Shown in pieces: positions 50,704-59,693 of a DNA stretch of 64,000 nucleotides (positions within the stretch are counted from its first letter, which is position 1; each line of letters starts with the position of its first letter). The notes beneath the pieces were generated by a model. It did no database searches. It saw nothing but the letters and a program-made list of their open reading frames with translations, and was not told the origin of the DNA. The DNA comes from Pseudomonas sp. CFII64 (GTDB lineage: Bacteria; Pseudomonadota; Gammaproteobacteria; Pseudomonadales; Pseudomonadaceae), in contig NZ_ATLO01000039.1 in the NCBI RefSeq assembly GCF_000416235.1, positions 62,001 through 126,000 on the forward strand, read 5' to 3'. Position numbers and translations under genes: made by a program.

Positions 50704-52566
50704 ATGGCCTTACTGCAGATCGCCGAACCCGGCCAAAGTCCTCAACCGCACCAGCGTCGTCTGGCTGTGGGTATCGACCTGGGCACCACCAATTCGCTGG
50801 TCGCTGCATTGCGCAGCGGTCTTTCCGAACCGCTGGCTGACGCGCAAGGGCAGGTCATCCTGCCGTCCGCCGTGCGCTATCACGCCGACCGCGTCGAAGT
50901 CGGTCAGGCTGCCAAGGCCGCCGCTGCTGCCGACCCGTTCAATACCGTGCTCTCGGTCAAGCGCCTGATGGGGCGCGGTCTGGCGGACGTCAAGCAGCTG
51001 GGCGAGCAATTGCCTTACCGCTTCGTCGGCGGCGAGTCGCACATGCCGTTCATCGAAACCATTCAAGGTCCGAAAAGCCCGGTCGAAGTCTCCGCTGACA
51101 TCCTCAAAGTCTTGCGTGAGCGCGCCGAGCTGGCATTGGGTGGCGAACTGGTGGGCGCGGTGATTACCGTTCCGGCTTATTTCGATGACGCTCAGCGCCA
51201 GGCCACCAAAGACGCCGCCAAACTGGCCGGTCTCAATGTGCTGCGCCTGCTCAACGAGCCAACTGCGGCAGCGGTCGCTTATGGTCTGGATCAGAACGCC
51301 GAAGGCGTGGTGGCGATTTACGATCTGGGCGGCGGCACCTTTGATATTTCGATTCTGCGTCTGACAGGCGGCGTTTTTGAAGTCCTGGCTACCGGCGGCG
51401 ACACCGCGCTGGGTGGTGATGACTTCGATCACGCGATCGCCAGCTGGATCGTCGCTGAAGCCGGTCTGTCGGCGGATCTCGATCCGTCTACCCAGCGCAG
51501 CCTGTTGCAGGCGGCTTGCGCTGCCAAAGAAGCGCTCACCGATGTCGCCACCGCCGATGTTGCCTACGGCGACTGGAGCGGCGTGCTGACTCGCGAGGCC
51601 TTCGATGCGCTCATCGAGCCGATGCTGGCGCGCAGCCTCAAGGCCTGTCGCCGCGCGGTGCGTGACGCCAATATCGAGCTGGACGAAGTCGAAGCAGTGG
51701 TCATGGTTGGCGGTTCTACCCGCGTTCCCCGTGTTCGTCAGGCAGTGGCCGAGTTGTTCGGTCGCCAGCCATTGACCGAAATCGATCCGGATCAAGTGGT
51801 CGCCATCGGTGCGGCGATCCAGGCCGATACCCTGGCTGGCAACAAGCGCGACGGCGAAGAACTGCTGTTGCTCGACGTGATTCCGCTGTCCCTGGGGCTG
51901 GAAACCATGGGCGGACTGATGGAAAAAGTGATTCCGCGCAACACGACCATTCCTGTCGCACGGGCCCAGGACTTTACGACGTACAAGGACGGCCAGTCGG
52001 CGATGATGATTCACGTGCTGCAAGGCGAGCGTGAACTGATCAGCGACTGTCGCTCCCTGGCGCGCTTTGAGCTGCGCGGTATTCCGGCGATGGTCGCCGG
52101 CGCCGCAAAGATCCGTGTCACCTTCCAGGTCGACGCCGATGGTCTGCTCAGCGTGGCTGCGCGTGAGCTGGGCTCGGGCGTCGAATCAAGTATCCAGGTC
52201 AAGCCTTCCTACGGGCTTACCGATGGCGAAATTGCCCGGATGCTCAAGGAATCGTTCCAGCACGCCAGTGACGACAAGGTCGCCCGGGTGCTGCGTGAAC
52301 AGCAGGTTGATGCGCAGCGTCTGGTCGAGGCCGTCGAAGCGGCGCTGGACGTGGATGGTGAACGCTTGCTGGATGCCGAAGAACGCATGGTCATCGACCT
52401 GCAACTGCAGGAACTACGTGAATTGATGCAAGGCACCGATGGCCCCGCCATCGAGCAGCAGACCAAGCGTCTGTCGCAAGTGACCGACGCATTTGCAGCC
52501 CGACGCATGGACTTGACGGTCAAGGCCGCGCTGTCGGGGCGCAATCTGAATGAAATCGAGGAATAA
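50704..52566 (+). CDS. hscA: Hsp70-family chaperone HscA
   Basis: ATPase that helps release clusters from IscU. 620 residues with the Hsp70 nucleotide-binding motifs VGIDLGTTNSLVAA, VPAYFDDAQRQATKDAAKLAG, AIYDLGGGTFDISIL, and substrate-binding domain from about residue 390. Shorter than DnaK, as usual for HscA. Confidence 0.98.
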   Translation: MALLQIAEPGQSPQPHQRRLAVGIDLGTTNSLVAALRSGLSEPLADAQGQVILPSAVRYHADRVEVGQAAKAAAAADPFNTVLSVKRLMGRGLADVKQLGEQLPYRFVGGESHMPFIETIQGPKSPVEVSADILKVLRERAELALGGELVGAVITVPAYFDDAQRQATKDAAKLAGLNVLRLLNEPTAAAVAYGLDQNAEGVVAIYDLGGGTFDISILRLTGGVFEVLATGGDTALGGDDFDHAIASWIVAEAGLSADLDPSTQRSLLQAACAAKEALTDVATADVAYGDWSGVLTREAFDALIEPMLARSLKACRRAVRDANIELDEVEAVVMVGGSTRVPRVRQAVAELFGRQPLTEIDPDQVVAIGAAIQADTLAGNKRDGEELLLLDVIPLSLGLETMGGLMEKVIPRNTTIPVARAQDFTTYKDGQSAMMIHVLQGERELISDCRSLARFELRGIPAMVAGAAKIRVTFQVDADGLLSVAARELGSGVESSIQVKPSYGLTDGEIARMLKESFQHASDDKVARVLREQQVDAQRLVEAVEAALDVDGERLLDAEERMVIDLQLQELRELMQGTDGPAIEQQTKRLSQVTDAFAARRMDLTVKAALSGRNLNEIEE

Positions 52567-52569
52567 CTG

Positions 52570-52911
52570 ATGCCGCAGATCATTTTTCTGCCTCACGCAA
52601 CGTTGTGTCCGGAAGGTCTGGTTGTCGAGGCGGAGCCCGGCATTTCCATTCTCGAACTGGCTCATGAGCACCACATCGAGATCGAAAGCGCCTGCGGCGG
52701 CGTCTGCGCCTGCACCACTTGTCACTGCGTCATCCGCGAGGGTTTCAGCTCGCTGGAAGAGGCTGATGAGCTGGAGGAGGATATGCTCGACAAGGCCTGG
52801 GGTCTGGAGTCTCAGTCGCGTCTTTCCTGCCAGGCGATTGTCGGCACTGAAGACCTGACGGTGGAGATCCCGAAATATTCGCTAAACCATGCAGCCGAAG
52901 CGCCGCACTGA
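52570..52911 (+). CDS. fdx: [2Fe-2S] ferredoxin (Isc-type)
   Basis: Electron donor for cluster assembly, 113 residues, adrenodoxin-like. Cluster ligands: ESACGGVCACTTCHC and SCQAIVG. Three bases after hscA. Confidence 0.97.
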   Translation: MPQIIFLPHATLCPEGLVVEAEPGISILELAHEHHIEIESACGGVCACTTCHCVIREGFSSLEEADELEEDMLDKAWGLESQSRLSCQAIVGTEDLTVEIPKYSLNHAAEAPH

Positions 52912-52923
52912 CAAGGAGCTGTC

Positions 52924-53124
52924 ATGAGTCTTAAATGGGTTGATGTGCTGGAGATCGCTATCCAGCTCGCGGAAAGCAAGCCGGATGTCGATCCGCGCTA
53001 TGTCAATTTTGTTGAGCTTCAGCGCTGGGTCATAGCCCTGCCGGAGTTCAGCGATGATCCGACGCGTGGCGGCGAGAAGGTCCTTGAAGCCATTCAGGCT
53101 GCCTGGATCGAAGAGCGGGACTGA
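52924..53124 (+). CDS. iscX: Fe-S assembly protein IscX
   Basis: Small acidic protein (66 residues) that binds IscS and iron and may act as a regulator. Motifs LKWVDVLEIAIQLAE and DVDPRYVNFVELQRWV are characteristic. Last isc gene. Confidence 0.95.
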   Translation: MSLKWVDVLEIAIQLAESKPDVDPRYVNFVELQRWVIALPEFSDDPTRGGEKVLEAIQAAWIEERD

Positions 53125-53158
53125 ATCCTGTAATCTATGCAGTTAGGCAATACACCAG

Positions 53159-53186
53159 AACCCGCGTATAATTCGCGGGTTTAATT
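53159..53186 (+). terminator. isc operon terminator overlapping a TATAAT box
   Basis: AACCCGCG-tataatt-CGCGGGTT followed by TAATTTTT forms a terminator after iscX. Its loop contains TATAAT (53167-53172), with a weak TTAGGC 18 bases upstream (53143-53148), giving a candidate ndk promoter inside the same element. Confidence 0.75.
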
Positions 53187-53219
53187 TTTCGCTTTAATCA
53201 TTGTTTCTGGAGTTACACC

Positions 53220-53645
53220 ATGGCTGTTCAACGTACTTTCTCGATCATCAAGCCTGACGCCGTTGCAAAAAACGTAATCGGCGAAATCACCACTCGCTTT
53301 GAAAAAGCCGGCCTGCGCGTTGTTGCTTCGAAACTGAAGCAACTGTCCAAAGCCGAAGCTGAAGGTTTCTACGCTGAGCACAGCGCTCGTGGCTTCTTCG
53401 GCGACCTGGTTGCATTCATGATCTCCGGTCCTGTTGTTGTTCAGGTTCTGGAAGGCGAAGACGCCATTGCCAAAAACCGCGAGCTGATGGGCGCTACCAA
53501 CCCTAAAGAAGCTGCTGCCGGTACTATCCGCGCTGATTTCGCTGATTCCATCGACGCCAACGCTGTTCACGGTTCCGATTCGGAAGCCGCCGCTGCTCGC
53601 GAAATCTCGTACTTCTTCGCAGCTACCGAAGTAACCACCCGCTAA
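53220..53645 (+). CDS. ndk: Nucleoside diphosphate kinase
   Basis: Transfers the gamma phosphate between NTPs and NDPs to balance nucleotide pools. 141 residues; RTFSIIKPDAV opening and the active His in DANAVHGSDSEAAA. Codon use is even and highly expressed-type. GGAG seven bases before the ATG. Confidence 0.97.
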   Translation: MAVQRTFSIIKPDAVAKNVIGEITTRFEKAGLRVVASKLKQLSKAEAEGFYAEHSARGFFGDLVAFMISGPVVVQVLEGEDAIAKNRELMGATNPKEAAAGTIRADFADSIDANAVHGSDSEAAAAREISYFFAATEVTTR

Positions 53646-53677
53646 GTCCTGCTGACTAACGAGTGAAGGGTGAATTC

Positions 53678-54826
53678 ATGATTGCATCGACTGGCAAAAC
53701 AAACCTGTTGGGTCTGACTCAACTGGAAATGGAAAAATTCTTCGACTCGATCGGGGAGAAGCGCTTCCGTGCCGGTCAGGTCATGAAGTGGATTCACCAC
53801 TTTGGCGTCGATGATTTCGACGCCATGACGAACGTCAGCAAGGCCCTGCGCGAAAAGCTCAAGAGCTGTGCCGAAGTGCGTGGCCCGGAAGTCGTCAGCG
53901 AGGACATCTCCACCGATGGCACCCGTAAATGGGTGGTACGTGTCGAGTCCGGCAGCTGCGTCGAAACGGTCTATATCCCCCAGGGCAAACGCGGCACCTT
54001 GTGTGTTTCGTCCCAGGCGGGTTGTGCGCTGGATTGCAGTTTCTGCTCCACCGGCAAACAAGGCTTCAACAGCAACCTCACCGCCGCCGAAGTTATCGGT
54101 CAGGTGTGGATTGCCAACAAATCCTTTGGCAGCGTCCCGGCAACCGTCGACCGTGCCATCACCAACGTGGTGATGATGGGCATGGGTGAGCCGCTGCTGA
54201 ATTTCGATAATGTCATTGCCGCCATGCATCTGATGATGGATGACCTGGGCTATGGCATTTCCAAACGCCGGGTGACGTTGTCGACCTCCGGCGTGGTGCC
54301 GATGATCGATGAGCTGGCCAAGCACATCGACGTTTCCCTGGCCTTGTCGCTGCACGCGCCCAACGACGCGCTGCGCAACCAGCTGGTGCCGATCAACAAG
54401 AAATACCCGCTGAAAATGCTGCTCGAATCCTGTCAGCGCTACATGAAGACCCTGGGTGAGAAGCGCGTGCTGACCATCGAGTACACCATGCTCAAGGACA
54501 TCAACGACAAGGTCGAGCATGCGGTCGAGATGATCGAGCTGCTCAAGGACACGCCTTGCAAGATCAACCTGATCCCGTTCAACCCGTTTCCGCATTCGGG
54601 TTACGAGCGTCCGAGCAATAACGCGATCCGTCGTTTTCAGGATCAGTTGCATCAGGCTGGCTACAACGTCACTGTGCGCACCACGCGTGGCGAAGATATC
54701 GATGCGGCCTGTGGTCAGTTGGTCGGCCAGGTCATGGATCGGACTCGTCGCAGCGAGCGTTACATCGCTGTGCGTGAGTTGAGTGCCGAGGCCGATGTGG
54801 CTCAAAGCGCCGCGACTCGAACCTGA
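53678..54826 (+). CDS. rlmN: Dual-specificity RNA methyltransferase RlmN
   Basis: Radical SAM enzyme that makes m2A in 23S rRNA (2503) and in several tRNAs. 382 residues. The radical SAM cluster is CALDCSFCSTGKQGF; the catalytic C-terminal Cys is in GEDIDAACGQL. The ATG at 53678 is used; a GTG at 53663 is less likely. Confidence 0.96.
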   Translation: MIASTGKTNLLGLTQLEMEKFFDSIGEKRFRAGQVMKWIHHFGVDDFDAMTNVSKALREKLKSCAEVRGPEVVSEDISTDGTRKWVVRVESGSCVETVYIPQGKRGTLCVSSQAGCALDCSFCSTGKQGFNSNLTAAEVIGQVWIANKSFGSVPATVDRAITNVVMMGMGEPLLNFDNVIAAMHLMMDDLGYGISKRRVTLSTSGVVPMIDELAKHIDVSLALSLHAPNDALRNQLVPINKKYPLKMLLESCQRYMKTLGEKRVLTIEYTMLKDINDKVEHAVEMIELLKDTPCKINLIPFNPFPHSGYERPSNNAIRRFQDQLHQAGYNVTVRTTRGEDIDAACGQLVGQVMDRTRRSERYIAVRELSAEADVAQSAATRT

Positions 54827-54852
54827 TCGCAATCTTGACCGAGAGAACCTCA

Positions 54853-55611
54853 ATGTCCGTGCGTGCCGCGCTGCTGCTCTGTTTCGTGACGATGCTGGCG
54901 GGCTGCGTCTCGTCGGGCAAACTCGACCCGATGAGTACCGGCAAGGGACGCGACGAGGCTCGTCAGGCCTATGTGCAGCTGGGCCTGGGTTATTTGCAGC
55001 AAGGCCAGACCGAGCGGGCCAAGGTGCCGTTGAAAAAAGCGCTGGAGCTGGACGGTTCCGATGCCGACGCCAATGCCGCGCTAGCCCTGGTGTTCCAGGT
55101 TGAGATGGAAGCGGAGCTGGCGGATCAGCACTTTCGCAAAGCCTTGTCGGCGCGCAAGGGCGATGCCCGAATTCTCAACAACTACGGTAGCTTTCTCTAC
55201 GAACAGGGCCGTTACAAAGAGGCCTACGCGCGTTTTGAAGAAGCAGCTTCGGATTCGCTTTATCCGGAACGCTCGCGAGTTTTTGAAAGCCTGGGCCTGA
55301 CGGCGGTAAAGCTGGGCGATCGTGAAGCGGCGCTGAATTATTTCACCAAGGCCTTGCGCCTGGATCGCCAACTGCCACGATCATTGCTGGAAATGGCTGA
55401 GTTGTCCTACGAAGACAGGCATTATGTGCCCTCGCGTGACTATTACGACCGTTTTAGCCAACTCAGCGAGCAAAATGCACGTAGTCTATTGCTCGGTACG
55501 CGATTGGCAAAAGTCTATGACGATCGCAACAAGGCAGCCAGTTTCGGGCTGCAACTCAAAAGACTCTATCCCGGTACGCCGGAATATCAGCAATACCTGT
55601 CGGAGCAATGA
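54853..55611 (+). CDS. pilF: Type IV pilus biogenesis lipoprotein PilF
   Basis: Outer membrane pilotin for PilQ secretin. 252 residues with lipobox MLAGCVSSG and TPR repeats (QAYVQLGLGYLQQGQTERAK, DARILNNYGSFLYEQGRYKEA, GLTAVKLGDREAALNYFTKAL). Start at 54853 supports the signal peptide. Confidence 0.95.
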   Translation: MSVRAALLLCFVTMLAGCVSSGKLDPMSTGKGRDEARQAYVQLGLGYLQQGQTERAKVPLKKALELDGSDADANAALALVFQVEMEAELADQHFRKALSARKGDARILNNYGSFLYEQGRYKEAYARFEEAASDSLYPERSRVFESLGLTAVKLGDREAALNYFTKALRLDRQLPRSLLEMAELSYEDRHYVPSRDYYDRFSQLSEQNARSLLLGTRLAKVYDDRNKAASFGLQLKRLYPGTPEYQQYLSEQ

Positions 55612-56585
55612 TGAAAGCGGTGCATCCCGAAGTTGTAGCAGCCACTCGCGTCAATCCTGGTGAAACACTGCGTCAGGCCCGTGAGAGTAAAAACTGGTCG
55701 CTGCCAGATGTCGCCTTGAGGTTGAACCTCACCGTAACGTCTCTCGGCAACCTGGAGGCTGGCGACTTCGACAAGCTGCCCGGGCACACCTTTGCCCGTG
55801 GTTATGTGCGCGCCTACGCCAAGTTGCTGGAGCTGGATCAGACCGCGCTGGTCAACCAGTTCGATCAGTACACCGGCACCGACGGCCAGGGCTCGGCTGT
55901 TCATGCACTGGGTCGCATCGAAGAGCCGGTTCGGCTCTCGCACAATATTCTGCGCATCGTCAGCCTGCTGTTGCTGGTGGTGCTGGTGGGCGGCGGTTTC
56001 CTCTGGTGGCAGGATCAGGCTGCCCAGCGTGGCAAGGATCCGGTCAGCCTCACTCCTGAACATGTTGAAGTCGAAAGTGCCGACGGCACGACGCAGATTC
56101 ATCCTCTGGACGAGCCTGAAGATCAGGCCGTGACTGAATCGCTGAGCAGCAATCAGTCGTCACTGCCGTTGAACACGGGTACGCCTGCTACGGAAGCACC
56201 TGCTGCAGCGCCTTCGGCCTCGGCAACGGTTCCGGCGCACACACCCACTACGCCGTCTGTTCCAGCACGCGGCACGCCAACCGTTCCGGGCGCCCCCGCC
56301 AGTGCGCCTGTCGTAGCGGAAACGGCACCCGAGGTGCCAGTGGGTGCAGGTTCGGTAGGGATTCAATTTGCCGCCGATTGCTGGACGCAGGTCACCGAAG
56401 CGGGCGGCAAGGTTCTATTCAGCGGCCTGAAGCGCAAAGGCGACAGCCTCAACGTCAACGGCAAGCCGCCTTTGAGCCTGCTTCTGGGTAATCCACCCGG
56501 TGTTACGGTCAACTACAATGGTCAGCCGGTCGATCTGTCGTCGTTCACCAACGGCAGAACCGCACGTCTGAAGCTGGGGCAATAA
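55611..56585 (+). CDS. rodZ: Cytoskeletal protein RodZ
   Basis: Bitopic MreB partner that maintains rod shape. 324 residues: N-terminal helix-turn-helix (PGETLRQARESKNWSLPDVA, YVRAYAKLLELD), a transmembrane helix near 110-130 (ILRIVSLLLLVVLVGGGFLW), a Pro/Ala/Thr-rich linker, and the C-terminal DUF4115 beta domain (VGIQFAADCWTQVTEAGGKVLF, GVTVNYNGQPVDLSSF). Start overlaps the pilF stop (ATGATGA). Confidence 0.93.
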   Translation: MKAVHPEVVAATRVNPGETLRQARESKNWSLPDVALRLNLTVTSLGNLEAGDFDKLPGHTFARGYVRAYAKLLELDQTALVNQFDQYTGTDGQGSAVHALGRIEEPVRLSHNILRIVSLLLLVVLVGGGFLWWQDQAAQRGKDPVSLTPEHVEVESADGTTQIHPLDEPEDQAVTESLSSNQSSLPLNTGTPATEAPAAAPSASATVPAHTPTTPSVPARGTPTVPGAPASAPVVAETAPEVPVGAGSVGIQFAADCWTQVTEAGGKVLFSGLKRKGDSLNVNGKPPLSLLLGNPPGVTVNYNGQPVDLSSFTNGRTARLKLGQ

Positions 56586-56588
56586 GTC

Positions 56589-57698
56589 ATGCACGGCGAA
56601 TCTCCGATCAAGCGTCGCGAATCTCGAAAAATCTGGGTCGGCTCGGTTCCGGTTGGTGGCGATGCGCCAATTGCCGTGCAGAGCATGACCAACAGCGATA
56701 CCAATGATGTCGCGGCCACGGTTGCACAAATCAATCGCCTTGAAGCTGCGGGCGTGGACATTGTGCGCATCTCGGTGCCCGATATGGACGCTGCCGAAGC
56801 ATTCGGGCGCATCAAACAGCTGGTCAAGGTGCCGCTGGTTGCCGATATCCACTTCGATTATCGAATCGCCTTGCGCGTTGCCGAGCTCGGTGTCGATTGT
56901 CTGCGGATCAATCCGGGCAACATCGGTCGTGAAGACCGGGTGCGGGCGGTAGTGGATGCGGCTCGTGATCGCGGCATCCCGATCCGCATCGGTGTGAACG
57001 CCGGTTCCCTGGAAAAAGACCTGCAAAAGAAATACGGCGAACCAACGCCTGCTGCGCTGGTGGAGTCTGCTCTGCGCCACGTCGAGCACCTTGAGCGCCT
57101 GAATTTTCCGGACTTCAAGGTCAGCGTGAAAGCCTCCGACGTGTTCATGGCCGTCGAAGCCTATCGGCTGCTGGCCAAGGAAATCGTCCAGCCTTTGCAC
57201 CTGGGTATCACCGAAGCCGGTGGCCTGCGTTCAGGCACAGTGAAATCCGCCGTTGGCCTCGGTATGCTGCTGGCCGACGGGATTGGCGATACTATCCGCA
57301 TCTCGCTGGCCGCTGACCCGGTCGAAGAGGTGAAAGTCGGCTACGACATCCTCAAATCGTTGCACCTTCGTTCCCGTGGCATCAACTTCATCGCCTGCCC
57401 GAGCTGCTCGCGGCAGAACTTCGATGTGGTCAAGACCATGAATGAACTGGAAGGGCGTCTCGAAGATTTGCTGGTGCCGCTGGACGTTGCCGTCATCGGT
57501 TGTGTGGTCAACGGTCCGGGTGAAGCCAAGGAAGCGCATATCGGGCTGACGGGTGGCACGCCGAACCTGATCTACATCGATGGCAAGCCTGCGCAGAAGC
57601 TGACCAATGACAATCTGGTGGATGAGCTGGAACGCTTGATTCGCCAGAAAGCGGCCGAAAAGGTCGCAGCCGACGCAGCGCTGATCGCGCGCGGCTAA
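56589..57698 (+). CDS. ispG: 4-hydroxy-3-methylbut-2-enyl diphosphate synthase
   Basis: Penultimate step of the MEP isoprenoid pathway. 369 residues; iron-sulfur cysteines in FIACPSCSRQNFD and VIGCVVNGPGEA, with HIGLTGG. Lies between rodZ and hisS; the enzyme depends on the cluster machinery encoded by the isc operon upstream. Confidence 0.97.
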   Translation: MHGESPIKRRESRKIWVGSVPVGGDAPIAVQSMTNSDTNDVAATVAQINRLEAAGVDIVRISVPDMDAAEAFGRIKQLVKVPLVADIHFDYRIALRVAELGVDCLRINPGNIGREDRVRAVVDAARDRGIPIRIGVNAGSLEKDLQKKYGEPTPAALVESALRHVEHLERLNFPDFKVSVKASDVFMAVEAYRLLAKEIVQPLHLGITEAGGLRSGTVKSAVGLGMLLADGIGDTIRISLAADPVEEVKVGYDILKSLHLRSRGINFIACPSCSRQNFDVVKTMNELEGRLEDLLVPLDVAVIGCVVNGPGEAKEAHIGLTGGTPNLIYIDGKPAQKLTNDNLVDELERLIRQKAAEKVAADAALIARG

Positions 57699-57722
57699 CC
57701 CAAGAATTGTTAAGGATTTTTT

Positions 57723-59012
57723 GTGAGTAAGTCTCTGCAAGCCATTCGTGGCATGAACGATATCCTGCCCGAGCAGACCCCATTGTGGCGTCATTTCGAA
57801 GGGACCGTCTCGCGTTTGCTGGATAACTACGGTTACCGGCAGATTCGCATGCCCATCGTGGAGTTCACCGACCTGTTCAAACGCTCCATCGGCGAAGTCA
57901 CTGACATCGTTGAGAAGGAGATGTACACCTTCGAAGACCGCAACGGCGATTCGCTGACCTTGCGTCCCGAAGGGACTGCCGCGTGCGTGCGTGCGGTGCT
58001 TGAACACGGCATCACTGGCGGCGGCCAGGTGCAGAAACTCTGGTACATCGGCCCGATGTTCCGTCACGAACGCCCGCAAAAAGGCCGTTATCGCCAGTTT
58101 CACCAGATTGGCCTGGAAGTCTTCAACCTCGACGGCCCGGACATCGACGCCGAACTGATCGTCATGACCTGGCGCCTCTGGAAGGAGCTGGGCATTCGCG
58201 ACGCGGTAAAACTGGAGCTGAACAGCCTGGGCACCAGCGAAGCGCGTGCGCGTTATCGCGATGCATTGGTGGAGTTCCTGTCGTCGCGTCTGAGCGAGCT
58301 GGATGAAGACAGCCAGCGCCGTCTGAAAACCAATCCGTTGCGTGTACTCGATACCAAGAATCCGGAAACCCAGGCCGTGCTGGTCGATGCGCCGAAACTG
58401 GCGGATTACCTGGACGATGAGTCGCGTATCCATTTCGAAGGCTTAAAGGCGCGTCTGGATGCGGTCGGTATTCCTTACGTCATCAACCCGAAGCTGGTGC
58501 GCGGGCTGGACTACTACAGCAAGACCGTTTTCGAGTGGGTCACCGACAAACTCGGTTCCCAGGGGACGGTGTGTGCCGGTGGTCGTTACGACGGGCTGGT
58601 CGAGCAAATGGGCGGCAAGCCAACGCCGGGCGTCGGTTTCGCCATGGGTATCGAGCGTCTGGTGCTGTTGCTGGAAACTCTGGAGCAGATTCCCGAAGAA
58701 ATTTCCCGTCAGGTGGATGTTTACCTGTGCGCGTTCGGCGAAGCGGCCGAGCTGGCTGCGCTGGCCCTGGCCGAGCGCGTCCGTGACCAGTTGCCAACCC
58801 TGCGTTTGCAGGTCAATGCCGGCGCCGGTAGCTTCAAGAGCCAGTTCAAGAAAGCCGACAAGAGCGGCGCACTGTTTGCCCTGATCCTCGGTGAGGAGGA
58901 GTTGGCGCAGCAAGTGATCGGTGTCAAACCCCTGCGTGGGCAGGGCGAACAACAAAATATTGCCTGGGATGCTCTGTCCGAGCACCTGGCCTCCTGCGTT
59001 GTGCAGGGTTGA
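57723..59012 (+). CDS. hisS: Histidyl-tRNA synthetase
   Basis: Class II synthetase, 429 residues. Motif 2 GPMFRHERPQKGRYRQFHQ, histidine-specific VRGLDYYSKTVFEWV, and motif 3 TPGVGFAMGIERL are visible; a C-terminal anticodon domain follows. Confidence 0.98.
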   Translation: MSKSLQAIRGMNDILPEQTPLWRHFEGTVSRLLDNYGYRQIRMPIVEFTDLFKRSIGEVTDIVEKEMYTFEDRNGDSLTLRPEGTAACVRAVLEHGITGGGQVQKLWYIGPMFRHERPQKGRYRQFHQIGLEVFNLDGPDIDAELIVMTWRLWKELGIRDAVKLELNSLGTSEARARYRDALVEFLSSRLSELDEDSQRRLKTNPLRVLDTKNPETQAVLVDAPKLADYLDDESRIHFEGLKARLDAVGIPYVINPKLVRGLDYYSKTVFEWVTDKLGSQGTVCAGGRYDGLVEQMGGKPTPGVGFAMGIERLVLLLETLEQIPEEISRQVDVYLCAFGEAAELAALALAERVRDQLPTLRLQVNAGAGSFKSQFKKADKSGALFALILGEEELAQQVIGVKPLRGQGEQQNIAWDALSEHLASCVVQG

Positions 59013-59051
59013 AGCTGATTAACAGCCGATTTAGCGAATAGGAGTATTGGG

Positions 59052-59693
59052 GTGTCGCGTACCGAAGATGAAGAGCTGGCGGTAATGAAGGACTGGTGGC
59101 AGCGTAACGGCAAACCCCTGTTGACTGGCGGTTTGCTGGCGTTGGTCATTGTCCTTGGCTGGCAGGCATGGAGCAGATACGAGAGCAATCAGTCCCAGGG
59201 TGCCTCCGCGCTGTACCAGCAATTGCTGGAAACCGCGCTGACGCCGAGCGGCCAGGCTGACACCGCCCGTGTCGCCGATATCGCCAACAAGCTGAAAAGC
59301 GAGTTCGGTGGCACGGCTTACGCACAGTACGGCAGTCTTTTCGTCGCCAAGGTGGCGGTCGACACCGGCAAGCTGGATGACGCAGTCGCCGAGCTGAAAC
59401 TGGTCACCGACAAGCCGGCCAGCGACACGCTGGGTGAAATCGCCCGTCAGCGTCTGGCTCGCGTGTTAGCGGCACAGAACAAGACCGAAGATGCACTGAA
59501 ATTGCTGGAAGGCGATGCCGACAAGGCGTTCCTGGCCAGTCGTGAAGAACTCAAGGGTGACCTGCTGGTACAGTTGGGTCGCACTGACGATGCGCATGCT
59601 GCATACCAAAAAGCCAAATCCGCGCTGTCTGAAGAAGCAGCCGTAGGTGGCCTACAAATGAAGCTCGACGACTTGGCCAAAGGGGATGCGTGA
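59052..59693 (+). CDS. yfgM: Ancillary SecYEG translocon subunit YfgM
   Basis: Membrane-anchored TPR protein, 213 residues. One N-terminal helix (GKPLLTGGLLALVIVLGWQAW) then periplasmic TPRs (QYGSLFVAKVAVDTGKLDDAVAEL, RQRLARVLAAQNKTEDALKLL). Its stop overlaps the bamB start by eight bases. Confidence 0.92.
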   Translation: MSRTEDEELAVMKDWWQRNGKPLLTGGLLALVIVLGWQAWSRYESNQSQGASALYQQLLETALTPSGQADTARVADIANKLKSEFGGTAYAQYGSLFVAKVAVDTGKLDDAVAELKLVTDKPASDTLGEIARQRLARVLAAQNKTEDALKLLEGDADKAFLASREELKGDLLVQLGRTDDAHAAYQKAKSALSEEAAVGGLQMKLDDLAKGDA

